This document shows, piece after piece, positions 8,468 to 16,709 of a DNA stretch of 64,000 nt. The stretch comes from Hymenobacter psoromatis. GTDB lineage: Bacteria; Bacteroidota; Bacteroidia; Cytophagales; Hymenobacteraceae. A model generated the notes under the pieces. That model saw only the letters and a program-made list of their open reading frames with translations. It was not told where the DNA came from and ran no database searches. The stretch covers positions 1,736,001 through 1,800,000 of the forward strand of contig CP014771.1 of assembly GCA_001596155.1 (NCBI GenBank), in the 5' to 3' direction. Both the position numbers and the translations under genes were made by a program. The first letter of the stretch is position 1. Every line of letters begins with the position of its first letter.

Positions 8468-9010
8468 AAAAGAACGTCATGCTGAGCTTGCCGAAGCATC
8501 TGTATCACTTTGCATGAATTATTTTTTCTAAAACCAGATGTGTAGAAATTGCTTTCTGAAAGGCATTGACAGCTTCGCTACTTGGCAAGATTTCGAGGCT
8601 TTCACTCAAGTCTTACAGGAAAAGTGTGCAGCTGGGAAATTGGTGTTGATAGAGAAACCAGCATCAATATCATCAGCAAATGATTTTACGGCACCAGAAA
8701 CATACTACCAGTGTAGCAATTGCAAAGAGACGTGGGCACTTTCATCTCCCGACAATGCATGGCGCGGCTATTTCCTTCCTCTAAACATAGCAGATAGGTA
8801 CATAAACCGAATTAAGGCTTCAGACCGCGCCAAAGGAATTGGTTGTTTGGTTATGGTAGCTGCTGCGCTGATTTTTTTATTGTGGAAAATAGTTAGATGA
8901 CTACGTTTTATGTATTTTAATTTGTGAAATTCTTTATTTAAACGCTACAATAAAACTAACTATAGCGAACCTGCCAAGATGCTTCGGCAAGCTCAGCATG
9001 ACGTTCTTTT
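8468..9010. repeat. Inverted-repeat pair bracketing an orphan gene between argC and argD
   Basis: Arms 8468-8501 and 8977-9010 are perfectly complementary over 34 bp (outer end AAAAGAACGTCATG). The 475-bp interior is AT-rich and holds one gene in operon orientation. The arms belong to the same family as those at 11454-12363 and the IS-interrupted element at 42084-43388. No target duplication is seen at the outer edges. Confidence 0.85.
8538..8900 (+). CDS. Orphan small membrane protein with two CxxC pairs (repeat-flanked cargo)
   Basis: 120 residues. An N-terminal CRNC and a central CSNC could form a zinc ribbon; a Trp-rich stretch follows, and one C-terminal membrane helix (about residues 101-117, CLVMVAAALIFLLW) ends the protein. 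That suggests a C-tail-anchored protein with its metal-binding domain in the cytoplasm. I do not recognise a family. Base composition is clearly more AT-rich than argC and argD on either side. It lies within a perfect inverted-repeat pair and has no evident link to arginine synthesis. Confidence 0.6.
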   Translation: MCRNCFLKGIDSFATWQDFEAFTQVLQEKCAAGKLVLIEKPASISSANDFTAPETYYQCSNCKETWALSSPDNAWRGYFLPLNIADRYINRIKASDRAKGIGCLVMVAAALIFLLWKIVR

Positions 9011-9030
9011 AAACAACTAATCTACTTAAA

Positions 9031-10176
9031 ATGAACCTATTCAACGTTTATCCGCTGGTGGACATCACGCCGGTGCGGGGGCTGGGCGCGACGCTGTGGG
9101 ACGACCAGGGCCAGCAGTACCTGGATTTTTACGGCGGCCACGCCGTGATTTCCATCGGCCACAGCCACCCGCACTACGTGCAGCGCCTCACCGCGCAGCT
9201 CCAGCACCTGGGCTTCTACTCCAACTCGGTGCAGATTCCGATTCAGCGCGAGCTGGCCGCGAAGCTGGGCGAGGTGTCGGGCTACCCCGAGTACGCGCTG
9301 TTCCTGTGCAACTCGGGGGCCGAGGCCAACGAGAACGCGCTGAAGCTGGCTTCCTTCCACACGGGCAAGCGGCGGGTCATTGCGTTTAAGGGCGGTTTTC
9401 ACGGCCGCACGTCGGGCGCGGTGGCGGCCACCGACAACCCCAAAATCATCGCGCCCTTCAACGCGGGCCACGTCGTTTCCTTCCTGGAGTATGACTTGCC
9501 GGCGGTAATCGAGGTGCTGCGCGGTGGCGACGTGTGCGCCGTCATCGTGGAGCCTATTCAGGGGGTAGGCGGCATCATCCGCCCGCCCGATGAGTTTCTG
9601 GTGGGCCTTTCGCTGGTCTGCGGGGCGCACGGCGCGCTGCTCATCGCCGACGAGGTGCAGTGCGGCTACGGCCGTAGCGGCCGGTTTTTCGCCCACCAGT
9701 GGGCCGGCATCCGCCCCGATATCATCGCGGTGGCCAAGGGCATGGGCAACGGCTTCCCCATCGGCGGCATCCTCATCGCGCCCACACTGCAAGCATCCTA
9801 CGGGCTGCTGGGCACCACCTTCGGCGGCAACCACCTGGCCTGCGCCGCCGCCCTGGCCGTACTCGAAGTAATTGAGGAGGAAGACCTAGTGCAACACGCC
9901 CGCGAAATGGGCGATTACCTCCGCACCGAGCTGCTGGCCCACGCCGGAGCCGTCGAAATCCGGGGGCGCGGGTTGATGCTGGGCATTAAGTACGACTTCC
10001 CGGTGAAGGAAATTCGCGACAAGCTGCTGTCTGAGCACCACATTTTCGTGGGGAATGCTTCGGACCCTACGGTGCTGCGGTTGCTGCCGCCGCTGAATAT
10101 TAGTAGGGACGAGGTGGATAGGTTTTTGGGGGCGTTATATGCGCTTGTGCCAGCGGCCGTTCACCTCACCCCCTAG
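9031..10176 (+). CDS. argD: Acetylornithine aminotransferase
   Basis: 381 residues, class III PLP aminotransferase. It converts N-acylglutamate semialdehyde to N-acylornithine. The PLP lysine is K236 in AVAKGMGNGFPIGG, and the ring-stacking Asp is D207 in IADEVQ. The NSGAEANENALKLA block (94-107) binds the phosphate. The ATG is 20 bp after the right arm of the preceding repeat. Its last residues (HLTP) and its stop are encoded by the left arm of the next repeat (10161-10327), so its native C-terminus may have been replaced by repeat sequence. Confidence 0.95.
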   Translation: MNLFNVYPLVDITPVRGLGATLWDDQGQQYLDFYGGHAVISIGHSHPHYVQRLTAQLQHLGFYSNSVQIPIQRELAAKLGEVSGYPEYALFLCNSGAEANENALKLASFHTGKRRVIAFKGGFHGRTSGAVAATDNPKIIAPFNAGHVVSFLEYDLPAVIEVLRGGDVCAVIVEPIQGVGGIIRPPDEFLVGLSLVCGAHGALLIADEVQCGYGRSGRFFAHQWAGIRPDIIAVAKGMGNGFPIGGILIAPTLQASYGLLGTTFGGNHLACAAALAVLEVIEEEDLVQHAREMGDYLRTELLAHAGAVEIRGRGLMLGIKYDFPVKEIRDKLLSEHHIFVGNASDPTVLRLLPPLNISRDEVDRFLGALYALVPAAVHLTP

Positions 10177-10327
10177 CCCCCTCTCCCGTGGAGAGGGGGG
10201 ACTAGTTTCTAGCTTTAGTCTTTATTCTACTTTTATAAACGCCTCACCCAAATACTTTTAGCTTAAAAACTAAAGCTAGAGACTAGTTCCCCCTCTCCAC
10301 GGGAGAGGGGGCTAGGGGGTGAGGTGA
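10161..10327. repeat. Inverted repeat between argD and carA, overlapping the argD stop
   Basis: Arms 10161-10219 and 10269-10327 match at 57 of 59 positions. Each arm contains its own small hairpin (CCCCTCTCC-CGT-GGAGAGGGG). The 49-bp spacer has no gene. The type is shared with the gltB/gltD arms (CCTCACCCCC then CCCCTCTCC). The left arm encodes the last residues and stop of ArgD, and the right arm ends 21 bp before the carA ATG. Confidence 0.85.
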
Positions 10328-10348
10328 CCCGCGGAGGGCGACCCAACC

Positions 10349-11431
10349 ATGAACCAGCAAACAACCCTAATCCTCGAAGACGGCACCGCCATCACCGGCC
10401 AATCCTTCGGCGCGCACACCTCCGTGGCGGGCGAAGTCGTGTTCAGCACGGCCATGACGGGCTACCCCGAAAACCTCACCGACCCCTCCTTCGCGGGGCA
10501 GATTCTGGTGCTCACCTACCCGCTGGTGGGCAACTACGGCGTGCCCGGCGAAGCGCTCTACGAGTCTATTTCGCGCATCTTCGAGTCCGATAAAATTCAT
10601 ATTGCCGGGCTGGTGGTGAATTATTACTCCGATGAGCACAGCCACTGGAACGCCGATAAAAGCCTGGGCGACTGGCTAAAAGCGTACAACATCCCCGGCA
10701 TCAGCGGGGTGGATACCCGGATGCTCACCAAAATCCTGCGCGAGAAGGGGGCCATGCTGGGCAAAATCGTGGCCGACGACCACGACCTGCCCCTGCACGA
10801 CCCCAACCTGGACAACCTCGTGGCGCAAGTGAGCGCGCCCGGCGTGCAGCACTACGGCCAGGGCCAGCACAAAATCGTGCTCGTGGACTGCGGCACCAAA
10901 ACCAACATCATCCGCTGCTTCCTGACCCGCGACGTGGAGCTGATTCGGGTGCCCTGGGACTACGATTTCACCACCCTCGACTACGACGGCCTCTTCCTGA
11001 GCAACGGCCCCGGCGACCCCAAAATGTGCGCCCCCACCATCGCGCACCTCCAAAAAGCCTTGCAGCAGGACAAGCCCATTTTCGGCATCTGCCTCGGCTC
11101 GCAGCTCATGGGCCTGGCGGCGGGCGGCGACACCTTCAAGCTCAAATACGGCCACCGCAGCCACAACCAGCCCGTGCGCCGCACCGGCACGCAGCGCAGC
11201 TACATCACCAGCCAAAACCACGGCTTCGCGGTCGATACCGCCACGCTCCCCGCCGAGTGGACCATGCTCTTCGAGAACCTCAACGACGGCACCTGCGAAG
11301 GCATCAAGCACCAAACCAAGCCGTTTTTCTCCACGCAGTTTCACCCCGAAGCGGCCGGCGGCCCGCAGGATACGGAGTTTCTGTTTGATGATTTTATGGG
11401 GGCGGTGAAGGCGTATAAGGCGAATAAGTAG
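10349..11431 (+). CDS. carA: Carbamoyl-phosphate synthase small subunit
   Basis: 360 residues. This is the class I glutamine amidotransferase subunit that releases ammonia for CarB, feeding carbamoyl phosphate to arginine and pyrimidines. The nucleophile is C248 in GICLGSQ, with H332 and E334 in FHPEA completing the triad. The N-terminal EDGTAITGQSFG (10-21) begins the interaction domain. Its upstream boundary is the argD/carA repeat. It is parted from carB by about 970 bp carrying a repeat-flanked orphan gene. Confidence 0.96.
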   Translation: MNQQTTLILEDGTAITGQSFGAHTSVAGEVVFSTAMTGYPENLTDPSFAGQILVLTYPLVGNYGVPGEALYESISRIFESDKIHIAGLVVNYYSDEHSHWNADKSLGDWLKAYNIPGISGVDTRMLTKILREKGAMLGKIVADDHDLPLHDPNLDNLVAQVSAPGVQHYGQGQHKIVLVDCGTKTNIIRCFLTRDVELIRVPWDYDFTTLDYDGLFLSNGPGDPKMCAPTIAHLQKALQQDKPIFGICLGSQLMGLAAGGDTFKLKYGHRSHNQPVRRTGTQRSYITSQNHGFAVDTATLPAEWTMLFENLNDGTCEGIKHQTKPFFSTQFHPEAAGGPQDTEFLFDDFMGAVKAYKANK

Positions 11432-11453
11432 GGGTAGGAGAATCAGAACGAGC

Positions 11454-12363
11454 AAAAAAGAACGTTATGCAGAGCGCAGCGAAGCATCTTGCCCGCTTCG
11501 TTGCAAACTAGTTTTGTCCACCCCTAATCAAAACTCTTCTCTCTCACATGAAATTGCTATTCATTCCGCTCGTAATGATTTTACCTTTCGTTGCAACAGC
11601 ACAGACTGCAAAGAAGGTTGTTCCTAAAAAGGCAGCAGCAACACAACCAAAGGCAAGCGTTACACAAGAACCTAATTTAAAAGGAATAGGGCCATTTATA
11701 ATTGGCAAATCATTCGCTTCAATTATAAATCCACTGGAAACTGAATGGAACACTGATATTCGCGTTGCTAATTCAAATATTGACATTGAGTTACAAGGTA
11801 GTGCGGAGAGCATCATTGAATTAAAGCCCGCAGCCAATGATTCAATATTTAATGCTTTATACTGCTCAGATAGTCGGGTGTTTGTATTGCCACAGTATCT
11901 CGTGCAAATAAATCGGGATGGAACAGTGAGAATGACTGTGAATTTGTATCTCACATTTTATAAAGGGGTATTAGCACGAATTTGGTCTGGCGATACTGAA
12001 ACTATTCAAGAGTCATTTCAAAATTATTATCATTTCATCGATGGCATCAAAGCTCAAGCCAAAAGCGCGAATGTTGTTGCTTGTTATGACTCCCAAAGCA
12101 AAAAAAACGTAACTCTTCCCTTAACTACTACGAAAACTATAACATGGCAAAACGGCGACGTTATAGCTGTATACTATTCAGTAATTAAGTATGAAAAAGA
12201 CGCAAAAAATTGTAGGCAAAGCCAAGATACTTTTTTAATAATAAAGAGTCGTCGTTTAGATGCTGAATTATTGAGTTGCGAAGCAGCAAGTAAAACCAAG
12301 CCGTAGCTGGACCTAACAAAGCGGGCAAGATGCTTCGCTGCACTCTGCATGACGTTCTTTTTT
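11454..12363. repeat. Inverted-repeat pair bracketing an orphan gene between carA and carB
   Basis: Arms 11454-11498 and 12319-12363 match at 43 of 45 positions (outer end AAAAAAGAACG, inner end CATCTTGCCCGCTT). The 820-bp interior is AT-rich and contains one gene reading with the operon. The arms are homologous to those at argC/argD, sharing AAAAGAACGT...GCGAAGCATCT. No transposase or target duplication is seen. Confidence 0.85.
11548..12306 (+). CDS. Orphan secreted protein (repeat-flanked cargo)
   Basis: 252 residues. A signal peptide (about 1-20, ending ATAQ) is followed by a Lys/Ala-rich linker and a domain starting near residue 38 (LKGIGPFIIGKSFASI). Such 'IGPFxIGKS' openings occur in small periplasmic proteins of Bacteroidota, but I cannot name the family. 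The gene is markedly AT-richer than carA and carB and lies within the inverted-repeat pair. It splits two genes whose products form one enzyme. Confidence 0.6.
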   Translation: MKLLFIPLVMILPFVATAQTAKKVVPKKAAATQPKASVTQEPNLKGIGPFIIGKSFASIINPLETEWNTDIRVANSNIDIELQGSAESIIELKPAANDSIFNALYCSDSRVFVLPQYLVQINRDGTVRMTVNLYLTFYKGVLARIWSGDTETIQESFQNYYHFIDGIKAQAKSANVVACYDSQSKKNVTLPLTTTKTITWQNGDVIAVYYSVIKYEKDAKNCRQSQDTFLIIKSRRLDAELLSCEAASKTKP

Positions 12364-12404
12364 GACACGACCATTTCCAACGGTTTGCCCCCTACCCCCT
12401 TAGA

Positions 12405-15400
12405 ATGAACAAACCCACTAAAGTCCTTATCCTCGGTTCCGGCGCGTTAAAAATCGGGGAGGCCGGCGAATTTGACTATTCCGGCTCGCAGGCGCTCAAG
12501 GCGCTGAAGGAGGAAGGCATCCGCACCATCCTCATCAACCCCAACATTGCCACCGTGCAAACCTCGGAGGGCATGGCCGACGACGTGTATTTTCTGCCCG
12601 TTACGCCCTACTTCGTGGAGCGCGTCATCGAGAAAGAGCAGCCCGACGGCATTCTGGTTGCCTTTGGGGGCCAAACGGCGCTCAATTGCGCGGTAGCGCT
12701 GTACCGGGCCGGGGTGTTTGAAAAACACCACGTGCGGGTGCTCGGCACGCCCGTGCAGAGCATTATTGACACCGAGGACCGCGATATTTTCAAGGTCAAG
12801 CTCGACCAGATTGGGGTGCTCACGGCTCGCAGCGTGGCCTGCACCACGATGGCCGAGGCCCTGGCGGCGGGCAGAATAATCGGCTTCCCCATCATCGTGC
12901 GGGCGGCGTTTGCGCTGGGTGGCCTGGGCAGCGGCTTCGCCCACAACGAGGCCGAGCTGCGGGCGCTGGCCGAAAAATCCTTCACCATTGCCGACCAGAT
13001 TCTGGTGGAGGAATCCCTGAAGGGCTGGAAGGAAGTGGAGTACGAAGTGGTGCGCGATGCGTTTGATAACTGCATCACGGTCTGCAACATGGAGAACTTC
13101 GACCCCATCGGCATCCACACCGGCGAGAGCATCGTGGTGGCCCCGTCGCAGACGCTAAGCAACCGCGAGTACCACAAGCTGCGCACGATTGGCATCCAGA
13201 CTATCCGGCACCTGGGCATCGTGGGCGAGTGCAATATTCAGTACGCTCTGGACCCGGTGTCCGAGGATTACCGCGTGATTGAGGTCAATGCCCGGCTGTC
13301 GCGCTCGTCGGCGCTGGCCTCCAAGGCCACGGGCTACCCGCTGGCTTTCGTGGCCGCCAAGCTGAGCCTGGGCTACTCGCTGGCCGAGCTGAAAAACAGC
13401 GTTACGCAGACGACCACGGCGTTTTTTGAGCCGGCGCTCGACTACGTGGTGGTGAAGCTGCCGCGTTGGGACCTGGGCAAGTTTTCGGGCGTGAACCGGG
13501 AGATTGGCAGCGCCATGAAGAGCGTGGGCGAGGTTATGGCCATCGGCCGCTCGTTTGAGGAAGCCATTCAGAAGGGCCTGCGGATGCTGGATACCGGCAA
13601 GCGCGGCTTCGTGGGCAACGCCCCCGAAACCCTGGATAACGAGACCATTGACCGCCTGCTGAGCGAGCCGAACGAGGAGCGCATCTTCGCCATCAACGAG
13701 GCGTTTGAGGCCGGCTATACGCTGGAGCGCGTCCACGAGCTGACCCGGATTGACCACTGGTTTTTGCAGCGCCTGGACCGTATTTTTCAGCTCGGCAAGC
13801 AGCTGACCGCGCAACGCGCTACGGGCCTGGACGGGTTGGAAACCAGCCTGTTGCGCGAAGCCAAAAAGGCCGGCTTCTCCGACCAGCAGCTGGCCGTGCA
13901 GCTGCTGGGCGCGGGCGACGTGAAGGCCGACGAGCTGCGGGTGCGGGCGCGCCGCCTGGCCCTGGGCGTGCTCCCCGTGGTGAAGCAGATTGACACGCTG
14001 GCCGCCGAGTTTCCGGCCAAAACCAACTACCTGTACCTCACCTACCACGGCACCGAAAACGACCTCGCGCCCGAAACCGAACGCTCGATTGCCGTGCTTG
14101 GCTCGGGCGTGTACCGCATCGGCTCATCGGTGGAATTCGACTGGTGCGGGGTGAACGCCGTGCAAACGGCCGCGCAGGAAGGCTACAAAACGCTCATTAT
14201 CAATTATAATCCCGAAACCGTCAGCACCGACTACGACGTGAGCGACCGCCTCTACTTTGAGGAGCTGAGCTACGAGCGGGTGCTGGATATTCTGGAGTTT
14301 GAGCAGCCCACGGGCGTGATTCTGAGCACCGGCGGGCAGATTCCCAACAACCTGGCCACCCGCCTCGCCGAAGCCCACGTGCCCATCCTGGGCACCAGCG
14401 CCGCCAGCATCGACGAGGCCGAGAATCGCCACAAGTTCAGCAGCATCATGGATGAGCTGGGCATTGCGCAGCCCCGCTGGCGCGAGCTGACTTCGCTGGA
14501 AGCCATGCACGACTTCGTAGGCGAGGTGGGCTACCCGGTGCTCATCCGGCCGAGCTACGTGCTGTCGGGCGCGGCGATGAACGTGGTTTCCAATGCGTTC
14601 GAGCTGGAGAACTTCCTCCAAACCGCCGCCGATGTAAGCGCCGAATACCCGGTGGTGGTGTCGGAGTTCATTCAGGAAGCCAAGGAAATTGAGCTGGACG
14701 CGGTGGCCGACCACGGCGAAATCATCAGCTATGCCATCTCGGAGCACGTCGAGTTCGCGGGCGTGCATTCGGGTGATGCCACCATGTACTACCCCCCCCA
14801 AAAGGTGTACGTGGGCACCATCCGCAAACTCAAGAACATTGCCGAGAAAATCGCCCGCCGCTATCAAATCAGCGGCCCCTTCAACATCCAGTTTCTGGAA
14901 AAAGACGGCATCATTCGGGTCATCGAGTGCAACATCCGCGCCTCGCGCAGCTACCCCTTCGTGTCGAAGATATCGGGCAACAACCTGATTACTAAAGCCA
15001 CGCAGGTGCTGCTGGGCAAAAAAGACATCGCCCGCGACGATAGCGAGCGTGTGTACGACCTACCCTTCGTGGGCGTGAAAGCCCCGCAATTCTCCTTTAC
15101 CCGCCTGCCCGGTGCCGACCCGGTGCTGCGCGTGGACATGGTGAGCACCGGCGAAGTCGGCTGCCTGGGCGACACCGCCGAGGAAGCCCTGCTCAAAGCC
15201 ATGCTGAGCGTAGGCTACAAAATTCCGGCGAAAACGGTGCTCATCTCGGGCGGCCCCATCAAGTCGAAAGTGGCCTTGCTGGCCGCCGTGGCGCTGCTGG
15301 TCAAAAAAGGCTACCTCATCTACGCCACCCAGGGCACCCACCGCTTCTTCGCCGAAAACAGCATCCCCAGCTCGCTCCTCTTCTGGCCCGACGACCACCA

Positions 15401-15641
15401 GGAACCCAACGTGCTGACGTATTTGCGCGAGAAGAAAATTGACCTGGTAATTAATATCCCCAAAAACCTGTCGAAAGGCGAATTGGATAACGACTACAAA
15501 ATCCGCCGCACCGCCATTGACTTCGGGGTGCCGTTGCTGACGAATGCGCGGCTGGCGTCGGAGTTTATCCGGGCGTTTTGTTTACTGGGGATGGAGGATT
15601 TGAAGATTAAGAGCTGGGGGGAGTATCGGGAGATGGGGTAG
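12405..15641 (+). CDS. carB: Carbamoyl-phosphate synthase large subunit
   Basis: 1078 residues, full length. It has two ATP-grasp halves: the first opens LILGSGALKIGEAGEFDYSG and the second near residue 565 with AVLGSGVYRIGSSVEFDWCG. The C-terminal allosteric domain (ISGGPIKSKVALLAAVALL, then TQGTHRFFAENSIPS) has the MGS-like fold. The ATG is 41 bp after the preceding repeat arm. The last 130 bp of the gene recur, diverged, at 16501-16631 after the HigBA genes, which suggests that unit was integrated at the carB 3' end. Confidence 0.96.
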   Translation: MNKPTKVLILGSGALKIGEAGEFDYSGSQALKALKEEGIRTILINPNIATVQTSEGMADDVYFLPVTPYFVERVIEKEQPDGILVAFGGQTALNCAVALYRAGVFEKHHVRVLGTPVQSIIDTEDRDIFKVKLDQIGVLTARSVACTTMAEALAAGRIIGFPIIVRAAFALGGLGSGFAHNEAELRALAEKSFTIADQILVEESLKGWKEVEYEVVRDAFDNCITVCNMENFDPIGIHTGESIVVAPSQTLSNREYHKLRTIGIQTIRHLGIVGECNIQYALDPVSEDYRVIEVNARLSRSSALASKATGYPLAFVAAKLSLGYSLAELKNSVTQTTTAFFEPALDYVVVKLPRWDLGKFSGVNREIGSAMKSVGEVMAIGRSFEEAIQKGLRMLDTGKRGFVGNAPETLDNETIDRLLSEPNEERIFAINEAFEAGYTLERVHELTRIDHWFLQRLDRIFQLGKQLTAQRATGLDGLETSLLREAKKAGFSDQQLAVQLLGAGDVKADELRVRARRLALGVLPVVKQIDTLAAEFPAKTNYLYLTYHGTENDLAPETERSIAVLGSGVYRIGSSVEFDWCGVNAVQTAAQEGYKTLIINYNPETVSTDYDVSDRLYFEELSYERVLDILEFEQPTGVILSTGGQIPNNLATRLAEAHVPILGTSAASIDEAENRHKFSSIMDELGIAQPRWRELTSLEAMHDFVGEVGYPVLIRPSYVLSGAAMNVVSNAFELENFLQTAADVSAEYPVVVSEFIQEAKEIELDAVADHGEIISYAISEHVEFAGVHSGDATMYYPPQKVYVGTIRKLKNIAEKIARRYQISGPFNIQFLEKDGIIRVIECNIRASRSYPFVSKISGNNLITKATQVLLGKKDIARDDSERVYDLPFVGVKAPQFSFTRLPGADPVLRVDMVSTGEVGCLGDTAEEALLKAMLSVGYKIPAKTVLISGGPIKSKVALLAAVALLVKKGYLIYATQGTHRFFAENSIPSSLLFWPDDHQEPNVLTYLREKKIDLVINIPKNLSKGELDNDYKIRRTAIDFGVPLLTNARLASEFIRAFCLLGMEDLKIKSWGEYREMG

Positions 15642-15653
15642 GAAGCGCTGGAA

Positions 15654-15702
15654 CAAAGTTAAAGCAAGAGTTCGCAAAATGCGAACTCTTGCTTTAACTT
15701 TG
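15654..15702. promoter_or_regulatory. 23-bp perfect palindrome with -7 box, carB/higB junction
   Basis: Stem arms 15654-15676 and 15680-15702 are perfectly complementary with a 3-nt loop. The right arm ends in TAACTTTG (15695-15702), a full TAnnTTTG match, 10 bp before the higB ATG. It can serve as carB's 3' hairpin and, as double-stranded DNA, as a large operator for HigA autorepression over the higB promoter. Confidence 0.55.
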
Positions 15703-15712
15703 GCGTATCGGT

Positions 15713-16042
15713 ATGAAAGTTCACCTTATCAAACGCCAGACGGTAGAAGCTTACGCGACCCGCCACGCCCGCAACCGCTCCTTCACGCTGTGGCTGACGG
15801 CGGTGAAATACGCCGATTGGAACACGCCCGCCGACATTCAGCAAACCTTCGGCTCGGCCGATTTGCTGGGCAATGGCAGTAATCGCGTCGTGTTAGACAT
15901 CGGCGGCAACCATTACCGCCTCATTGCCCGCTACGTGTTTGGGGAGCGTCAGGTCCACCTGTTCGTGTGCTGGGTAGGCACCCACGCCGAGTACGACAAG
16001 CTTTGCGCGAAGAGTGAGCAATACACCGTCAATCTTTATTGA
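15713..16042 (+). CDS. higB: HigB-type toxin (mRNA interferase)
   Basis: 109 residues. The family opens with V-x-L-I-x(4)-I/V; here KVHLIKRQTVEAY is followed by WLTAVKYADWNTPADI and DIGGNHYRLIARY, characteristic of HigB toxins of the RelE superfamily that cleave mRNA at ribosomes. VFGERQVHLFVCWVGTHAEYDK is the conserved C-terminal beta strand and His-containing tail. It is 8 nt upstream of higA, the toxin-first order typical of higBA. The start lies only 10 bp after a TAACTTTG box, so the mRNA is probably leaderless. Confidence 0.85.
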   Translation: MKVHLIKRQTVEAYATRHARNRSFTLWLTAVKYADWNTPADIQQTFGSADLLGNGSNRVVLDIGGNHYRLIARYVFGERQVHLFVCWVGTHAEYDKLCAKSEQYTVNLY

Positions 16043-16050
16043 GCGTCGCC

Positions 16051-16494
16051 ATGAAAACCCTACCCTACACCGTTATCAAAACCGAGCCGCAGTACCAACA
16101 CTATTGCCGCGAACTAGAAACCCTGCTCACCGAAGCGCCCGCCACCGCCGTGCAGGACGAAATTGACCTACTCACGCTACTCATCGAAACCTGGGACGAA
16201 GCGCAGTCCCGCCTCCCAGCGGCCGACCCCATCGACCTGCTCCGCTCCCTTATGGCCGGCCGCCAGCTGCTGGCCAAAGACCTGGCCGGTATTCTGAAAA
16301 TCGGCCGCGGCACGGTGTCTGATGTGCTAAACCGCCGCCGGGGGATGTCGAAAACGGTCATCCGCCGCTTAGCCAGCTACTTTCACGTATCACAGGAAGC
16401 CTTTAATCGGCCCTATGAGTTGGCGGTAGCGGCAGCCCCACTACCCCGCAATGCGAAAGTGGTGCATCAGCGGCAAGTGGGAGAAGCAGCGTAG
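16051..16494 (+). CDS. higA: HigA-type antitoxin with HTH domain
   Basis: 147 residues from the ATG at 16051; a TTG four codons upstream overlaps the higB stop but is less likely. The C-terminal half holds a Cro/CI-type helix-turn-helix (LLAKDLAGILKIGRGTVSDV then RGMSKTVIRRLASYFHVS). The N-terminal half is acidic and would bind HigB. It probably represses its own operon through the palindrome at 15654-15702. The final residues run up to a copy of the carB tail. Confidence 0.85.
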   Translation: MKTLPYTVIKTEPQYQHYCRELETLLTEAPATAVQDEIDLLTLLIETWDEAQSRLPAADPIDLLRSLMAGRQLLAKDLAGILKIGRGTVSDVLNRRRGMSKTVIRRLASYFHVSQEAFNRPYELAVAAAPLPRNAKVVHQRQVGEAA

Positions 16495-16500
16495 CCTGAT

Positions 16501-16631
16501 GCACCGCCATTGACTTCGGCATCCCGTTGCTGACGAATGCGCGGCTGGCCGCGGAGTTTATTCGGGCGTTTTGTTTGCTGGGAATGGAGGATTTGAAGAT
16601 TAAGAGCTGGGGGGAGTATCGGGCGGGGTAA
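16501..16631 (+). pseudogene. Second copy of the carB 3' end
   Basis: Translates as TAIDFGIPLLTNARLAAEF, then IRAFCLLGMEDLKIKSWG and EYRAG, and stops: the C-terminus of CarB. It corresponds to 15508-15641 with about eight substitutions in the first 120 bp and a short deletion before the stop. It has no start of its own. With the intact carB end it forms a diverged direct repeat around HigBA. Confidence 0.85.
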
Positions 16632-16709
16632 GTTATTTTTGCATCGCAGTCAAAAATTAGTTACAATTGCCAAATCCTGTAAAAAGCAGGACTTTAAAAG
16701 CATATCATT

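Noticed and set aside
8468..12363. CRISPR or integron-like array
   Set aside because: Repeats are inverted pairs, not evenly spaced direct repeats. No integrase, attC-like site or cas gene is present.
13155..14867. Long minus-strand frames within carB (297 and 247 residues)
   Set aside because: Antisense to an intact, full-length carB; composition is typical of codon-phase shadows.
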